A stretch of 64,000 nt of DNA from Streptacidiphilus anmyonensis (GCF_000787855.1 NZ_BBPQ01000010.1:1-64000), one strand, 5' to 3'. Shown: positions 54,405-62,233, numbered from the stretch's first letter. Notes: generated by a model from the sequence alone, not told the origin. Translations and numbers: made by a program.

Positions 54405-54489
54405 CGACGGCACCAGAGCTAACCCTGCGCTCCTTCGATGGAGTTGACTTGGCATCAGCCCACTCGAAGAGCCAGGGAGGAGCCACGCC

Positions 54490-54627
54490 ATGTCACTCCG
54501 TGATCGTTCGCCGCATGGGCCAGTTATATGCAGCGCGACTGCATTGCAGCTGCACTGCTGGTGCATGGTGCCGGCCCTGGAGCCACTCCAGACTTGCTGG
54601 CATAGCCCGAACTGGTCGAGTCCCTAG
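54490..54627 (+). CDS. Possible 45-aa small ORF, Cys/Trp-rich
   Basis: In the 494-bp gap between the XRE regulator and the NDK-like gene, the ATG at 54490 has GGGAGGAG 7 nt upstream. It opens a 45-codon frame beginning MSLRDRSPHGP and ending CWHSPNWSSP, with four Cys and three Trp in the second half. Nothing recognisable; it could be a small peptide or a leader ORF. Against it: it lies over the TGCA-rich operator-like sequence, and the composition could arise from that. The rest of the gap holds the dyad at 54388 and the NDK promoter region. Confidence 0.3.
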   Translation: MSLRDRSPHGPVICSATALQLHCWCMVPALEPLQTCWHSPNWSSP

Positions 54628-54807
54628 CCTTCGCCGATCCTAGGGCAGCTCGGCCGTGAGCATGAGCAGTTCAACTGACCAGGCACGGTTCGCTCGGGCG
54701 GCCCAGTCGCTGAATCGAAAACCGCTTCACCCGCGCGGGTAATCTCGGACTCGGACGTGCCCCGACGGCCCGTCATATCTCAATCCTGGCAAGCGGAAAG
54801 GGAACAC

Positions 54808-55317
54808 ATGACCGAGACCCAGGTCCACACGGTCGAGCGCACGCTCGTGCTGCTCAAGCCCGACGCGGTGGCCCGCGGTCTGGCCGGACGCATCCTGCAG
54901 CGGTTCGAGGACGCCACGCTCAAGATCGTCGGCACGAAGATGAAGTGGATGGACGCCGAGTTCAGTCGCAAGCACTACTTCGACCTGGAGGAGCGCCTCG
55001 GCTCCGAGGTCTACAACCTGACCGCCACCTTCATGCAGCAGGGTCCGGTCATCGCCCTGGTGCTGGAGGGCTACGACGCCGTCGCCACGGTCCGCAAGAT
55101 CGTGGGCAGCACCTACCCGGACCAGGCGCCCGCCGGCACCATCCGCGGGGACTTCTCGCAGATGAGCCGCGACGCCAGCGTGGCGGTGGGCAAAGCGGTG
55201 GCCAACCTGATCCACGCCTCCGGCAACAAGGAGGAGGCGGAGCAGGAAGTCGAGCTCTGGTTCTCCAAGGACGAGCTGTTCGACTACCAGACCCTCGCCC
55301 AGTCCTACGTCTACTGA
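54808..55317 (+). CDS. Nucleoside-diphosphate-kinase-like protein
   Basis: The 169-aa protein has the NDK fold: RTLVLLKPDAVARGLAGRIL (residues 11-30; catalytic-site Lys17), LEGYDAVATVRKIVGST, GTIRGDF (110-116) and the phospho-accepting His in NLIHASGN (His136), then EAEQEVELWFSKDEL. Housekeeping NDKs are about 137 aa and read IRGDF directly into the NIIHGSD region. Here an insertion of about 10 residues (SQMSRDASVAVGKAVA region) and a C-terminal extension (FDYQTLAQSYVY) are present, and ASGN replaces GSDS. It may balance NTP pools or act on an unusual nucleotide. First gene of the plus-strand cargo run; AAAGGGAA precedes the ATG. Confidence 0.85.
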   Translation: MTETQVHTVERTLVLLKPDAVARGLAGRILQRFEDATLKIVGTKMKWMDAEFSRKHYFDLEERLGSEVYNLTATFMQQGPVIALVLEGYDAVATVRKIVGSTYPDQAPAGTIRGDFSQMSRDASVAVGKAVANLIHASGNKEEAEQEVELWFSKDELFDYQTLAQSYVY

Positions 55318-55399
55318 TCTTCGGCCGGGGCGTCACCAACTACGGCGCCCTCCCGTTGAGCACTACCAACGCACGAGAGTCGCAACAAGAAGGGGCACC

Positions 55400-55699
55400 A
55401 TGAGCAACCAGTCTCGCCTGGCAACTCCCGCGGAGCTGGAGGCGGCCTTCCAGCAGGAGCTGGCGACCGACCGGTGGGCGGCCACCGAGACGGCCTACGC
55501 CCTGGCGACGCTGCTCCGGGACGCCGGGGAGTGGGACCAGTCGCGCACCTGGGTCACGCAGTGCCTGGACCTGCTGGGAACTCAGCCCACCGACGAGTTG
55601 GAGCAGGTGGTGCCGCGGCGGCAGTCCGTGGGTGGTGTGCCGCTGCCCAACTACCTGCATGAGGGTGTCGTCCGCGAGCGGTTCGGCGAGCTCGCCTAA
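55400..55699 (+). CDS. Hypothetical 99-aa protein
   Basis: A small acidic protein with no signal peptide or membrane segment. The first 60 residues are helical (ATPAELEAAFQQELATDRWA, ALATLLRDAGEWDQSRTWVTQ) and could form a TPR-like hairpin. The end (VGGVPLPNYLHEGVVRERFGELA) has a short conserved-looking loop. AAGGGGCACC precedes the ATG. It sits between the NDK-like and CYTH genes on the same strand. No function can be assigned. Confidence 0.6.
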   Translation: MSNQSRLATPAELEAAFQQELATDRWAATETAYALATLLRDAGEWDQSRTWVTQCLDLLGTQPTDELEQVVPRRQSVGGVPLPNYLHEGVVRERFGELA

Positions 55700-55789
55700 C
55701 CGTACCGAGCTGCCGGTGGTGCGGATCGTCTTCTGCACCGGTTCGCGCCACCGGTTGATCCGAGATCCACAACTGCATATCGGCTCATC

Positions 55790-55822
55790 CGAACTGGCCA
55801 GGGGATACCTGGCGCCAGTTCG
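55790..55822. other. Two-part hairpin before the CYTH gene
   Basis: CGAACTGGC / GCCAGTTCG outer arms enclose CAGG-GGATA-CCTG, a stable hairpin 41 bp upstream of the CYTH start and 91 bp after the 99-aa gene. It may be a terminator, an attenuator or an operator dyad dividing the run. Confidence 0.5.
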
Positions 55823-55862
55823 GCTGCATCAGCCATGCCCAAAACACGCGAAGGAGCAGACG

Positions 55863-56447
55863 TTGGCCGTCGAGATCGAGATGCGCGCCAGGTTCGACAA
55901 GGAGACGCACGACCAGCTGGTGGCCCTCCTGATGGAGAAGGCCGAGGACCTGGGCCAGGACGACAAGCACATCTACTTCTTCGTCCTGCCGGACCAGCTG
56001 CTCAAGGTCACCGACAACAAGTCGGCCGGCACCGCCAAGATCACGCTCAAGAACAGCAAGATCGGCCAGGGCTCGGCCTTCGGCGAGACCGAGTTCCCCA
56101 TCGCGCAGCAGGACGTGGCGGCCGCCGTCGAGGTCTTCAACGCGCTGGGCTTCCAGGAGGCCATGCACGAGGCCTTCAACTTCCGGCGCAACTTCAACTT
56201 CAAGGGCATCGAGATCGCGGTCAAGTGGAGTGAGGCGTGGGGCTACCACGCCGAGTTCGAACGGCTGCTCACGGACGACGCCACGGCCGCCGCCAAGGAC
56301 GAGGCCGTCGCCGAGATCACCGACGTCGCCGACGAGCTGGGCGTGACCCTGATGACCGAGGACGAGCTGGCCGCGTTCACGGCGGCCTTCGAGGCCGCCG
56401 AGCAGGCCCGCAAGGAGGCCGATCAGTCGCCGGCCGAAATCCACTAG
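55863..56447 (+). CDS. CYTH-domain protein (class IV adenylate cyclase/ThTPase-like)
   Basis: The 194-aa protein has the CYTH tunnel-fold pattern: an N-terminal ExExR (VEIEMR, residues 3-8), DKHIYFFVLPDQLLKVTD, AKITLKNSKIG (basic strand), GETEFPI, a helix (AAAVEVFNALGF), FNFRRNFNF, and VKWSEAWGYHAEFERLL, the late Glu-x-Glu-like strand. CYTH enzymes bind triphosphates with two metal ions; known members make cAMP (CyaB), hydrolyse thiamine triphosphate or inorganic triphosphate, or process RNA 5' ends. The start is the TTG at 55863, 6 nt after AAGGAG. The C-terminal 60 residues are acidic and helical. Activity cannot be told from sequence. Confidence 0.72.
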   Translation: MAVEIEMRARFDKETHDQLVALLMEKAEDLGQDDKHIYFFVLPDQLLKVTDNKSAGTAKITLKNSKIGQGSAFGETEFPIAQQDVAAAVEVFNALGFQEAMHEAFNFRRNFNFKGIEIAVKWSEAWGYHAEFERLLTDDATAAAKDEAVAEITDVADELGVTLMTEDELAAFTAAFEAAEQARKEADQSPAEIH

Positions 56448-56489
56448 GAGTCCCGGACGCCTGAATCCACCGAGGGGGTGGGCCGCACC

Positions 56490-57251
56490 GTGAGCACAAC
56501 CCGAACGGACAGCCTGGTCGAGTTAGCTGCCCGGAAGCAGTTGCCGTACCACCAGTTCACCGACGTCGCCACGGTCGAGTGGATCAAGGCCAACCGGCCT
56601 GACTTCCCGCCGGCCTGGCCGCCGCCGTTGCGCCCCACCACCAAGGCCCTGGTCGAGCGGGCCGCCATCCCGACACGCTGGCTGGCCGAGCCGAAGCTGG
56701 CCGACTCCATCCACGGCCACCGCCACGGCCTGCGCACGGCGGTCCTCGCCGCGCTGCTGGCCGATTGGCGCGGCTGGGACGAGCGGATGACCGCCACGGC
56801 CGTCATCGCGGCGGCGGTACACGACTGCCAGCGGCACCACGACCGGGACGACCAGGGCCACGGCGCACGAGCGGCCGTCTGGCTGGCCGCCAACGCCGAG
56901 CTGGTGTGGAGCCACTTCGGCCTGAGCCCGCACACGCGCCGCGTGGTTCAGGCGGCCACCGCCGTGCGGTTGCACGAAGTGCCGTACGACGCGTTCAGTG
57001 CCGTTGACCAGGTCGACTACGCCCGCGCCTCGCGAGTCTGCGACCTTGTGAAGGTGGCGGACGCCTTGGACCGCTACCGGCTTCCGAAGCTGTCCTGGTG
57101 GCCCGACGGTCAGTTCGTCCGGGAGCCGGCGTTCGAGCAGCTGAAGCCCCTGGCCTACGACCTGGTGGTGACCTCGGAAGCCGCCTTCCTGGCAGGGGCC
57201 AGCAGCGCCGAAGCCGTCGCGTTCGCGGTCGCCGAGAAGGGGCTGGTGTGA
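56490..57251 (+). CDS. HD-domain phosphohydrolase-like protein
   Basis: The 253-aa protein has an HD metal site: SIHGHRHGLRTAVLAALLAD (His at about 75-79), AAAVHDCQRHHDRDD (HD pair at about 111-112), GHGARAA (His about 124) and LVKVADALDRYRL (Asp about 196). HD proteins hydrolyse nucleotides, dNTPs, cyclic nucleotides or (p)ppGpp. The GTG at 56490 is chosen because GAGGGGG is 12 nt upstream; GTG 56478 is the alternative. It is 42 bp after the CYTH gene and 3 bp before the next gene, so one transcript is likely. A CYTH cyclase-like protein next to an HD hydrolase suggests synthesis and breakdown of a phosphate compound. Confidence 0.78.
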   Translation: MSTTRTDSLVELAARKQLPYHQFTDVATVEWIKANRPDFPPAWPPPLRPTTKALVERAAIPTRWLAEPKLADSIHGHRHGLRTAVLAALLADWRGWDERMTATAVIAAAVHDCQRHHDRDDQGHGARAAVWLAANAELVWSHFGLSPHTRRVVQAATAVRLHEVPYDAFSAVDQVDYARASRVCDLVKVADALDRYRLPKLSWWPDGQFVREPAFEQLKPLAYDLVVTSEAAFLAGASSAEAVAFAVAEKGLV

Positions 57252-57254
57252 GCC

Positions 57255-58670
57255 GTGGACTTCCTCGACGCCTACAACCTCTGGGCCGACGCCCACGCCT
57301 TCTTCGACACCAGCCTCATACCAACCATGCCGAACCCGGACGACCCCCTGGGGGCGCAGACGGCGGCTTGGAACGACCGACTGGCCATCGGGACGCCGAA
57401 CGGGCACCTGCTGCGCCGCAACAGCCTGTTCGACGCTCTCTCCGGCGGCGGCAAGCTGCACCTACTGCACGTCACGCACGCCCTGGAGGAGATCACCCGT
57501 AACGGCGTGCTCTACCCGTCCGGAGGGTGCCTGGTCGGCAGCATCTACTGCGCGCCGCTGGCCGTCACCGAGCAGGGCTTCCGCCCGCACAACCTCGGCT
57601 CCTACGTGCTGGGCCGCGAGGCGCCGGCCTTCCTGACTCGTATTGGCGAGCCGGACCGTAAGCCCACGCCGTTGATCTTCGAGCTGAATCTGCCGCCGCA
57701 GGCGTACCAGGGCTTAGCTGGCATCGACTACCTGCGCCTCGGATCGATTCACCTGGCCATCTACAGCCACCTGGAGTACCTGCTCTCCAAGGCAGAGCGG
57801 CACCAGCTGCGCGAGACCGTGGTCAGCCGGGCCAAGAACTCCACCGCCTTCCTGGCGCTGGCTGCGGCCATCGCCTACCAGGGCGTGGTCGTGTCGCCCG
57901 CGGCCTTCCTGCGGCAGCTCGACGAGACGATCCCGCGTCTGCCGATCCTGGGCTACCTGTACTTCGAGGCGCTATCCGAGTACGTCATGCTCCACTCGAA
58001 TAGCCCGCGCACCCAGCAGCTGGCCGAGCTGGGCGAGTTCAACAACTGGCTCTACAAGGAGATGTTGTTCGCCGTCCCGGGGATGATTGGGAAGTTCGAC
58101 CTGGCCAAGTTCCGGGTGCCGCCGGCCAAGCTCGCGAGCGTGCTTCAGCAGCTGGACCCGACCCTCGACCCGACTGAGGCCGAGGTCTACCTGGCTGACC
58201 GCATCAGCCACCTGGTGGCCGCTCGACTCTTCACGCCGGGACAGGTGCCCGAGACCTGGCGCCACACCCGCTGGGAGTTCGACAGCCTGGCCACTCAGCT
58301 CGGGCCGCTGCTCGGCCACCTCATCCATCGCGAGCTGCGCACCTTCGGCCGCTACCCGGACTTCTACTTCTACTTCGACCAGTTCAAGGCCCTCCAGGCA
58401 TGGAACTACTGGAATCACCTCGACATCATCACGCCGTTCAACGGCACCATCCCCAAGGGCGAGATCGGGATCAACCCGGCGTACCCCAACCTCGACTACC
58501 GGATCTGGCGCGCCGAAGCCGATGAGGCCGGCCATCTTCATCCGGTAGAGCAGCTGGACCTGACGGTTGCCCCGCGCCTGGTGGACATCAAGTACACCCT
58601 GATGCGCAACAGCGGCACCGTGATCGCAAGCCCGCGAAGCCCACGTGCGGAGGAGTCCTATGTCCGCTGA
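57255..58670 (+). CDS. Unknown 471-aa protein, possibly ADP-ribosyltransferase-like
   Basis: I do not recognise a family. Visible: residues 69-100 read HLLHVTHALEEITRNG then VLYPSGGCLVGSIYC, a pattern like the H-x-T...I...G-L segment at the start of ART-fold domains (DarT or RNA 2'-phosphotransferase types). GSIHLAIYSHLEYLLSKAE follows near 175. The middle (190-290) is helical and fairly hydrophobic but without clear TM segments. The last 120 residues are aromatic-rich (RYPDFYFYFDQF, ALQAWNYWNHLD). The GTG at 57255 begins 3 bp after the HD gene; the end overlaps the methyltransferase start by 11 nt, so it is firmly part of the cargo operon. Confidence 0.65.
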   Translation: MDFLDAYNLWADAHAFFDTSLIPTMPNPDDPLGAQTAAWNDRLAIGTPNGHLLRRNSLFDALSGGGKLHLLHVTHALEEITRNGVLYPSGGCLVGSIYCAPLAVTEQGFRPHNLGSYVLGREAPAFLTRIGEPDRKPTPLIFELNLPPQAYQGLAGIDYLRLGSIHLAIYSHLEYLLSKAERHQLRETVVSRAKNSTAFLALAAAIAYQGVVVSPAAFLRQLDETIPRLPILGYLYFEALSEYVMLHSNSPRTQQLAELGEFNNWLYKEMLFAVPGMIGKFDLAKFRVPPAKLASVLQQLDPTLDPTEAEVYLADRISHLVAARLFTPGQVPETWRHTRWEFDSLATQLGPLLGHLIHRELRTFGRYPDFYFYFDQFKALQAWNYWNHLDIITPFNGTIPKGEIGINPAYPNLDYRIWRAEADEAGHLHPVEQLDLTVAPRLVDIKYTLMRNSGTVIASPRSPRAEESYVR

Positions 58671-59340
58671 GGAACACAGCACGGCCGGTGGCTGGCCGGC
58701 GCCTGCTGAGCCCGCAGAAGCGCTGTTCACCGAGATCTTCCAGACCAATCACTGGGGGTCGAGCGAGTCGGTTTCTGGCCCGGGGTCGGAGCTGCGGCAG
58801 ACGGAGGCGGTTCGGGCTGCCTTGGCCTCGGTGCTCGCGCGCTACCCGATCCGGACCGTTACGGACGTCGGCTGCGGCGACGTGAACTGGATTCGCCACG
58901 TCGACGGCTTCGACCAGCTGGACCGCTACATCGGACTCGACGTGGTCGCCGACCTTGTTCGTCGCAACCAGGAGCGGTACGGCAACGAGCGCGTTTCCTT
59001 CCGGCAGGCCGACTTGAGCCGGGACGAGATTCCGGCGGCTGACCTCGTCATCGCCCGGGACTGCCTTGTCCACCTCACCCATCACGAGGCGCTGGCCTTC
59101 CTCGACCGCTTGGCGGCCAGCAGCTCGACCTGGCTGCTCACCACCACCTACGTGGGTCTGGCCGAGAACCGTGACACCACGGGCAGCCACTGGCGTCCGC
59201 TCAATCTTCAGACGGCTCCGTTCTGCCTGCCCGCGCCCACCCTGCACTTCGACACCGACTTCACGGACAACGGCCGCCACCACCCCGGCAATGGACTGGG
59301 CCTCTGGAAGATCGACCAGCTCCGGGCTCGCACTGCCTGA
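58660..59340 (+). CDS. Class I SAM-dependent methyltransferase (first)
   Basis: The 226-aa protein has a Rossmann methyltransferase core: VTDVGCGDVNWI (motif I, residues about 69-80), YIGLDVVADLV (acidic loop, motif II), ADLVIARDCLVHLTHHEA (motif IV region) and STWLLTTTYVGLAEN. The substrate is unknown. The ATG at 58660 has GGAGGAG 4 nt upstream and overlaps the previous gene by 11 nt. The final third (HWRPLNLQTAPFCLPAP) looks like a substrate-binding extension. Together with the second methyltransferase downstream it suggests two successive methylations within the cargo run. Confidence 0.82.
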   Translation: MSAEEHSTAGGWPAPAEPAEALFTEIFQTNHWGSSESVSGPGSELRQTEAVRAALASVLARYPIRTVTDVGCGDVNWIRHVDGFDQLDRYIGLDVVADLVRRNQERYGNERVSFRQADLSRDEIPAADLVIARDCLVHLTHHEALAFLDRLAASSSTWLLTTTYVGLAENRDTTGSHWRPLNLQTAPFCLPAPTLHFDTDFTDNGRHHPGNGLGLWKIDQLRARTA

Positions 59341-59399
59341 CGCACGTTCCGTCCTGCTCGACCCTTCATCCACTTCTGCAAGACGAGGAGACATCTGCC

Positions 59400-60140
59400 A
59401 TGTCCAGGGACATTTCCGGCATACCGTCCGTTGATCTGCTCGGCGAGCAGATCGCCGCGGTGCTGGCCGACCCGACCGTTGGCCACGGCCTGGCCCGCAC
59501 GCTGCGCGCTGCCGCCAAGGAAGTCGAGCTGAGCCGGTACCACCGGGCCAGCCAGCGCGCCTACCCGGATGGTCTGGACGAGCGGCCGTCCAAGGTCCAG
59601 ATCGGCGGAGGTAGCCACCAGTTGGACGGCTTCTTCAACATCGACCTGGTACCGCCGGCCGACCTGCTCTGGGACGTGCGTGAGGGCATCCCGCTCCAGA
59701 GCGACACCGTCGAGCTGCTGTTCAACGAGCACTTCCTGGAGCACATCGACTACCCGCGGTCGGCAAAGGGCTTCGCCCGCGAGGCGCACCGGGTGCTGGC
59801 GCCGGGCGGCCGGATCATCACGGGCGTGCCGGATGCCGCCTTCGTGCTGAACGGGTATCCGGCCGCTCCGAAGCAGACCGCCGAGATGGTCGAGCGCTGG
59901 TACTCGAAGCGCAGCTGCCGGGGGGACATCAACACCTTCCTCGACCTGATCAACTACGTCCTCCGCGACCAGGACGATGACCCCACTTACACCCCGCATC
60001 TCTGGGCCTACGACTTCGAGAAGCTGGCCCAGCTGTTCACCGAGGCCGGCTTCTCCAAGGTCGAGCCCTGGATCTTCGACCCGACCCTGGCCAACCCGAA
60101 GCGCGAGTGGGCCAGCGTCTACGTCATCGCCACCAAGTAG
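59400..60140 (+). CDS. Class I SAM-dependent methyltransferase (second)
   Basis: The 246-aa protein has a variant methyltransferase core: KVQIGGGSHQLDGFFNIDL (residues about 65-83, glycine-rich loop), LLWDVREGIPLQSDTVELLFNEHFLEHI (cited as WDVREGIPLQSDTVELLF and NEHFLEHI), and AHRVLAPGGRIITGVPD. This is the style of SAM enzymes acting on glycosyl or small molecules (N-H-F-L-E-H motif). The first 55 residues form a helical lead. AGACGAGGAG is upstream of the ATG at 59400. It is 59 bp after the first methyltransferase. Substrate unknown. Confidence 0.82.
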   Translation: MSRDISGIPSVDLLGEQIAAVLADPTVGHGLARTLRAAAKEVELSRYHRASQRAYPDGLDERPSKVQIGGGSHQLDGFFNIDLVPPADLLWDVREGIPLQSDTVELLFNEHFLEHIDYPRSAKGFAREAHRVLAPGGRIITGVPDAAFVLNGYPAAPKQTAEMVERWYSKRSCRGDINTFLDLINYVLRDQDDDPTYTPHLWAYDFEKLAQLFTEAGFSKVEPWIFDPTLANPKREWASVYVIATK

Positions 60141-60209
60141 GAGCTCGGCCACAACCTGCGCGGTCGTCCGGTCACGAGCCGGGCTCCGCCATGCCAGGAG
60201 GCGTCCGCC

Positions 60210-60800
60210 ATGTCGCAACCACCGCCCCGGTCCCGCAGTCACCTGCTGCTCGCCGACACACCCAACGCCGCGGGTTGGGCCAGATGCCACACCCGCGACG
60301 TGTTGCGCCGCTGGCAGGTGCCTCCCGACTTGATCGACACCGTCCTGCTGGTGGTGTCCGAGCTGGCCACCAACGCCATCTGTCACCCCGGTGGCACGAA
60401 GCAGCCGGAGAAGCTGACCTCGGCTGACCTGGCCAAGGTGCGGAGCTTTGGGCTGGATCTTCAGCTGCTCGGCCAGGGCGTGGTGGTTCAGGTTGCCGAC
60501 CGTGATCCGAGGCCCCCAGTGCTTCAGGAGGCCGGCGAAGACGACGAGGGTGGCCGGGGCATCTTCCTGGTTGAGCACATGAGCCAGCAGTGGGGCTTCT
60601 ATCACCCGCAGGCTGGCGGGAAGGTTGTCTGGGCGGAAGTGCGTCTTGGAGCTGAGTCGAAGTCGCCGGAGCCGGCGAGCGTAAGGCCGCAGTCCAACCC
60701 GACGGGTCGGCCCCAGCCGCTTCAGAGCGCCGACGAGCAACTGCCAGCTGATGACCCGCTCGTGATCGGGCGTGTACTGGTGGGGTTGCGAGGACTCTGA
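60210..60800 (+). CDS. HATPase_c_2 (anti-sigma/RsbW-like) ATP-binding protein
   Basis: The 196-aa protein carries a GHKL ATPase fold of the RsbW/SpoIIAB-like type common in streptomycetes: VLLVVSELATNAICHPGG (N-box, residues about 46-63), VVVQVADRDPRPP (G1-like Asp) and GGRGIFLVEHMSQQWGF (G2-like, about 113-129). The C-terminal 45 residues are Pro/Ser-rich and unstructured. It could inhibit a sigma factor or act as a protein kinase on an anti-anti-sigma factor. AGGAGGCG precedes the ATG. It ends the plus-strand run, 70 bp after the second methyltransferase, and is convergent with the P450 gene. Confidence 0.85.
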   Translation: MSQPPPRSRSHLLLADTPNAAGWARCHTRDVLRRWQVPPDLIDTVLLVVSELATNAICHPGGTKQPEKLTSADLAKVRSFGLDLQLLGQGVVVQVADRDPRPPVLQEAGEDDEGGRGIFLVEHMSQQWGFYHPQAGGKVVWAEVRLGAESKSPEPASVRPQSNPTGRPQPLQSADEQLPADDPLVIGRVLVGLRGL

Positions 60801-61019
60801 CAGAACCCGGGAGGGCCAACAACGTAGGACCCAATCAAGTTCCGTAGCGTCCTGCGTCGCATTGTTGGCATTCGTATATGTGATCGATCATCTGGGGAGC
60901 TCCCCCACTCTGGCCAAGCACCTCGGCAGGTGCCCGGGTTGTTGTCGACATGCCACCGGGTGCCAATGCGGGTCGCCACGGCGCAGAACGGGGATTAGGT
61001 GGTGCCGCAGCGGACGTGG
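60801..61019. other. Convergent gap, HATPase / P450
   Basis: 219 bp with no convincing gene. It contains two perfect short palindromes, TGATCGATCA (60882-60891) and GGGGAGCTCCCC (60895-60906), either of which may help terminate transcription. Confidence 0.4.
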
Positions 61020-62228
61020 TCAAACCTCGGCTCGCCGTCGCCGGATGGTTGGGGCGTTCCCGAGTGTCAGCGGGAGCGTCACAAGCGCCCGCACCAATCG
61101 CGTGGGCCGCCAGGCGAGCTGGTCTCGGGGTACAGCCACTCGCATGTCGGGGAAACGAGTGATGAGCTGCCCCAGTGCGATCTCGGCTTCGGCGCGGGCA
61201 AGGGGTGCGCCCAGGCAGCGGTGGATTCCGTGTCCGAAGCTGAGGTGCCCGCTGGCGTCGCGACCGAGGTCGAGGTCGTCGGGCTCCGGGAAGCGCAGCG
61301 GGTCGCGATTCGCGGCCCCGGGGCTGACGAGGACGGGGGAGCCCGCCGGGACGACGGTGCCGCCGAGGTCGACATCCTCGGTCGTGTAGCGGAAGGTGGC
61401 CTGGGCGACGGGGGAGTCGAAGCGGAGCAGCTCGTCGAGACTGTCCGGGAGCAGCTCGGGTCGGGCGCGCAACCGGTCCAGTTCTGCAGGGTGATCCAGC
61501 AAGGCGAGGAGCGCGTTGCCGAGGAAGCTTGTGGTGGTCTCGTGCCCGGCCATCAGAAGCAGTGCCGCAAGCGACACCAGCTCGGATTCCGTGAGGCGGT
61601 CTGCCTCGTCGCGGGCCGCGATCAGGGCATCGAGCAGGGAGTCCCCCGGGACGGTGCGCTTTGCGTCGATCAGGCGTGCGAGGTAGGCGGCCAGCTCGTG
61701 TGAGGCCGCGTCGGTGTCCGCCGGGTTGCCGGCGGCGAAGAGGGCCAGCGACCACGCCCGGACCTTGCCGCGGTCCTCGCCGGGAACGCCCAGCATCTCG
61801 CAGATGACGGTGACCGGGAGCGGAACCGCGAGAGTCTCGACGGCATCGACTTCCCCGTCGACGGGCCATTGGTCCAGAAGGTCGGAGGTGATGCGGCTGA
61901 TAGCTGGGCGGAGCCGTGCCACCGCGCCAGTGGTGAACGCTGACGTGGCCAGACGACGGAGCCGGGTGTGGTCCGGCGGGTCGGTGGCGAGCATCGTCCG
62001 GGAAAGAGCGGGGTGCAGGGTGCGGCCACTTGGCCTACTGGCGAAGAAGGCAGAGGTGTCCTTCGAAAGTCGCGGATCGGCCAGGGCCTGGCGGGCCTCG
62101 GCGTAGCCGAGGACGAGGTAGCTGGTGCGCCCCTTGCGATCCGTCAGCGGCTGTACGGGGCAGTTGGACCGCAGGCGCGCCAAGGTGGGGTAGGGGTCGC
62201 GCAGGAAGTCGGGGCTGTTGATATCCAT
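61020..62228 (-). CDS. Cytochrome P450
   Basis: The 402-aa soluble bacterial P450 has all hallmarks: the I-helix AGHETTTSFLGNALL with the acid/alcohol pair variant (residues about 232-246), ExxR in DELLRFDSPV, ATFRYT of the following strand, and the haem loop FGHGIHRCLGAPLARAE (Cys about 344). It should need a ferredoxin and reductase, neither of which is in view. The ATG at 62228 follows GGAGCCTGACC. It is 5 bp downstream of the multi-TM protein gene, on the same strand as that gene and the ImmA/IrrE gene. Substrate unknown. Confidence 0.93.
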   Translation of the reverse strand: MDINSPDFLRDPYPTLARLRSNCPVQPLTDRKGRTSYLVLGYAEARQALADPRLSKDTSAFFASRPSGRTLHPALSRTMLATDPPDHTRLRRLATSAFTTGAVARLRPAISRITSDLLDQWPVDGEVDAVETLAVPLPVTVICEMLGVPGEDRGKVRAWSLALFAAGNPADTDAASHELAAYLARLIDAKRTVPGDSLLDALIAARDEADRLTESELVSLAALLLMAGHETTTSFLGNALLALLDHPAELDRLRARPELLPDSLDELLRFDSPVAQATFRYTTEDVDLGGTVVPAGSPVLVSPGAANRDPLRFPEPDDLDLGRDASGHLSFGHGIHRCLGAPLARAEAEIALGQLITRFPDMRVAVPRDQLAWRPTRLVRALVTLPLTLGNAPTIRRRRAEV

Positions 62229-62233
62229 GAAGG

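Noticed and set aside
54369-54566. 65-codon minus-strand frame in the regulator gap
   Set aside because: No ribosome-binding site, no motif, and it crosses the TGCA operator-like words.
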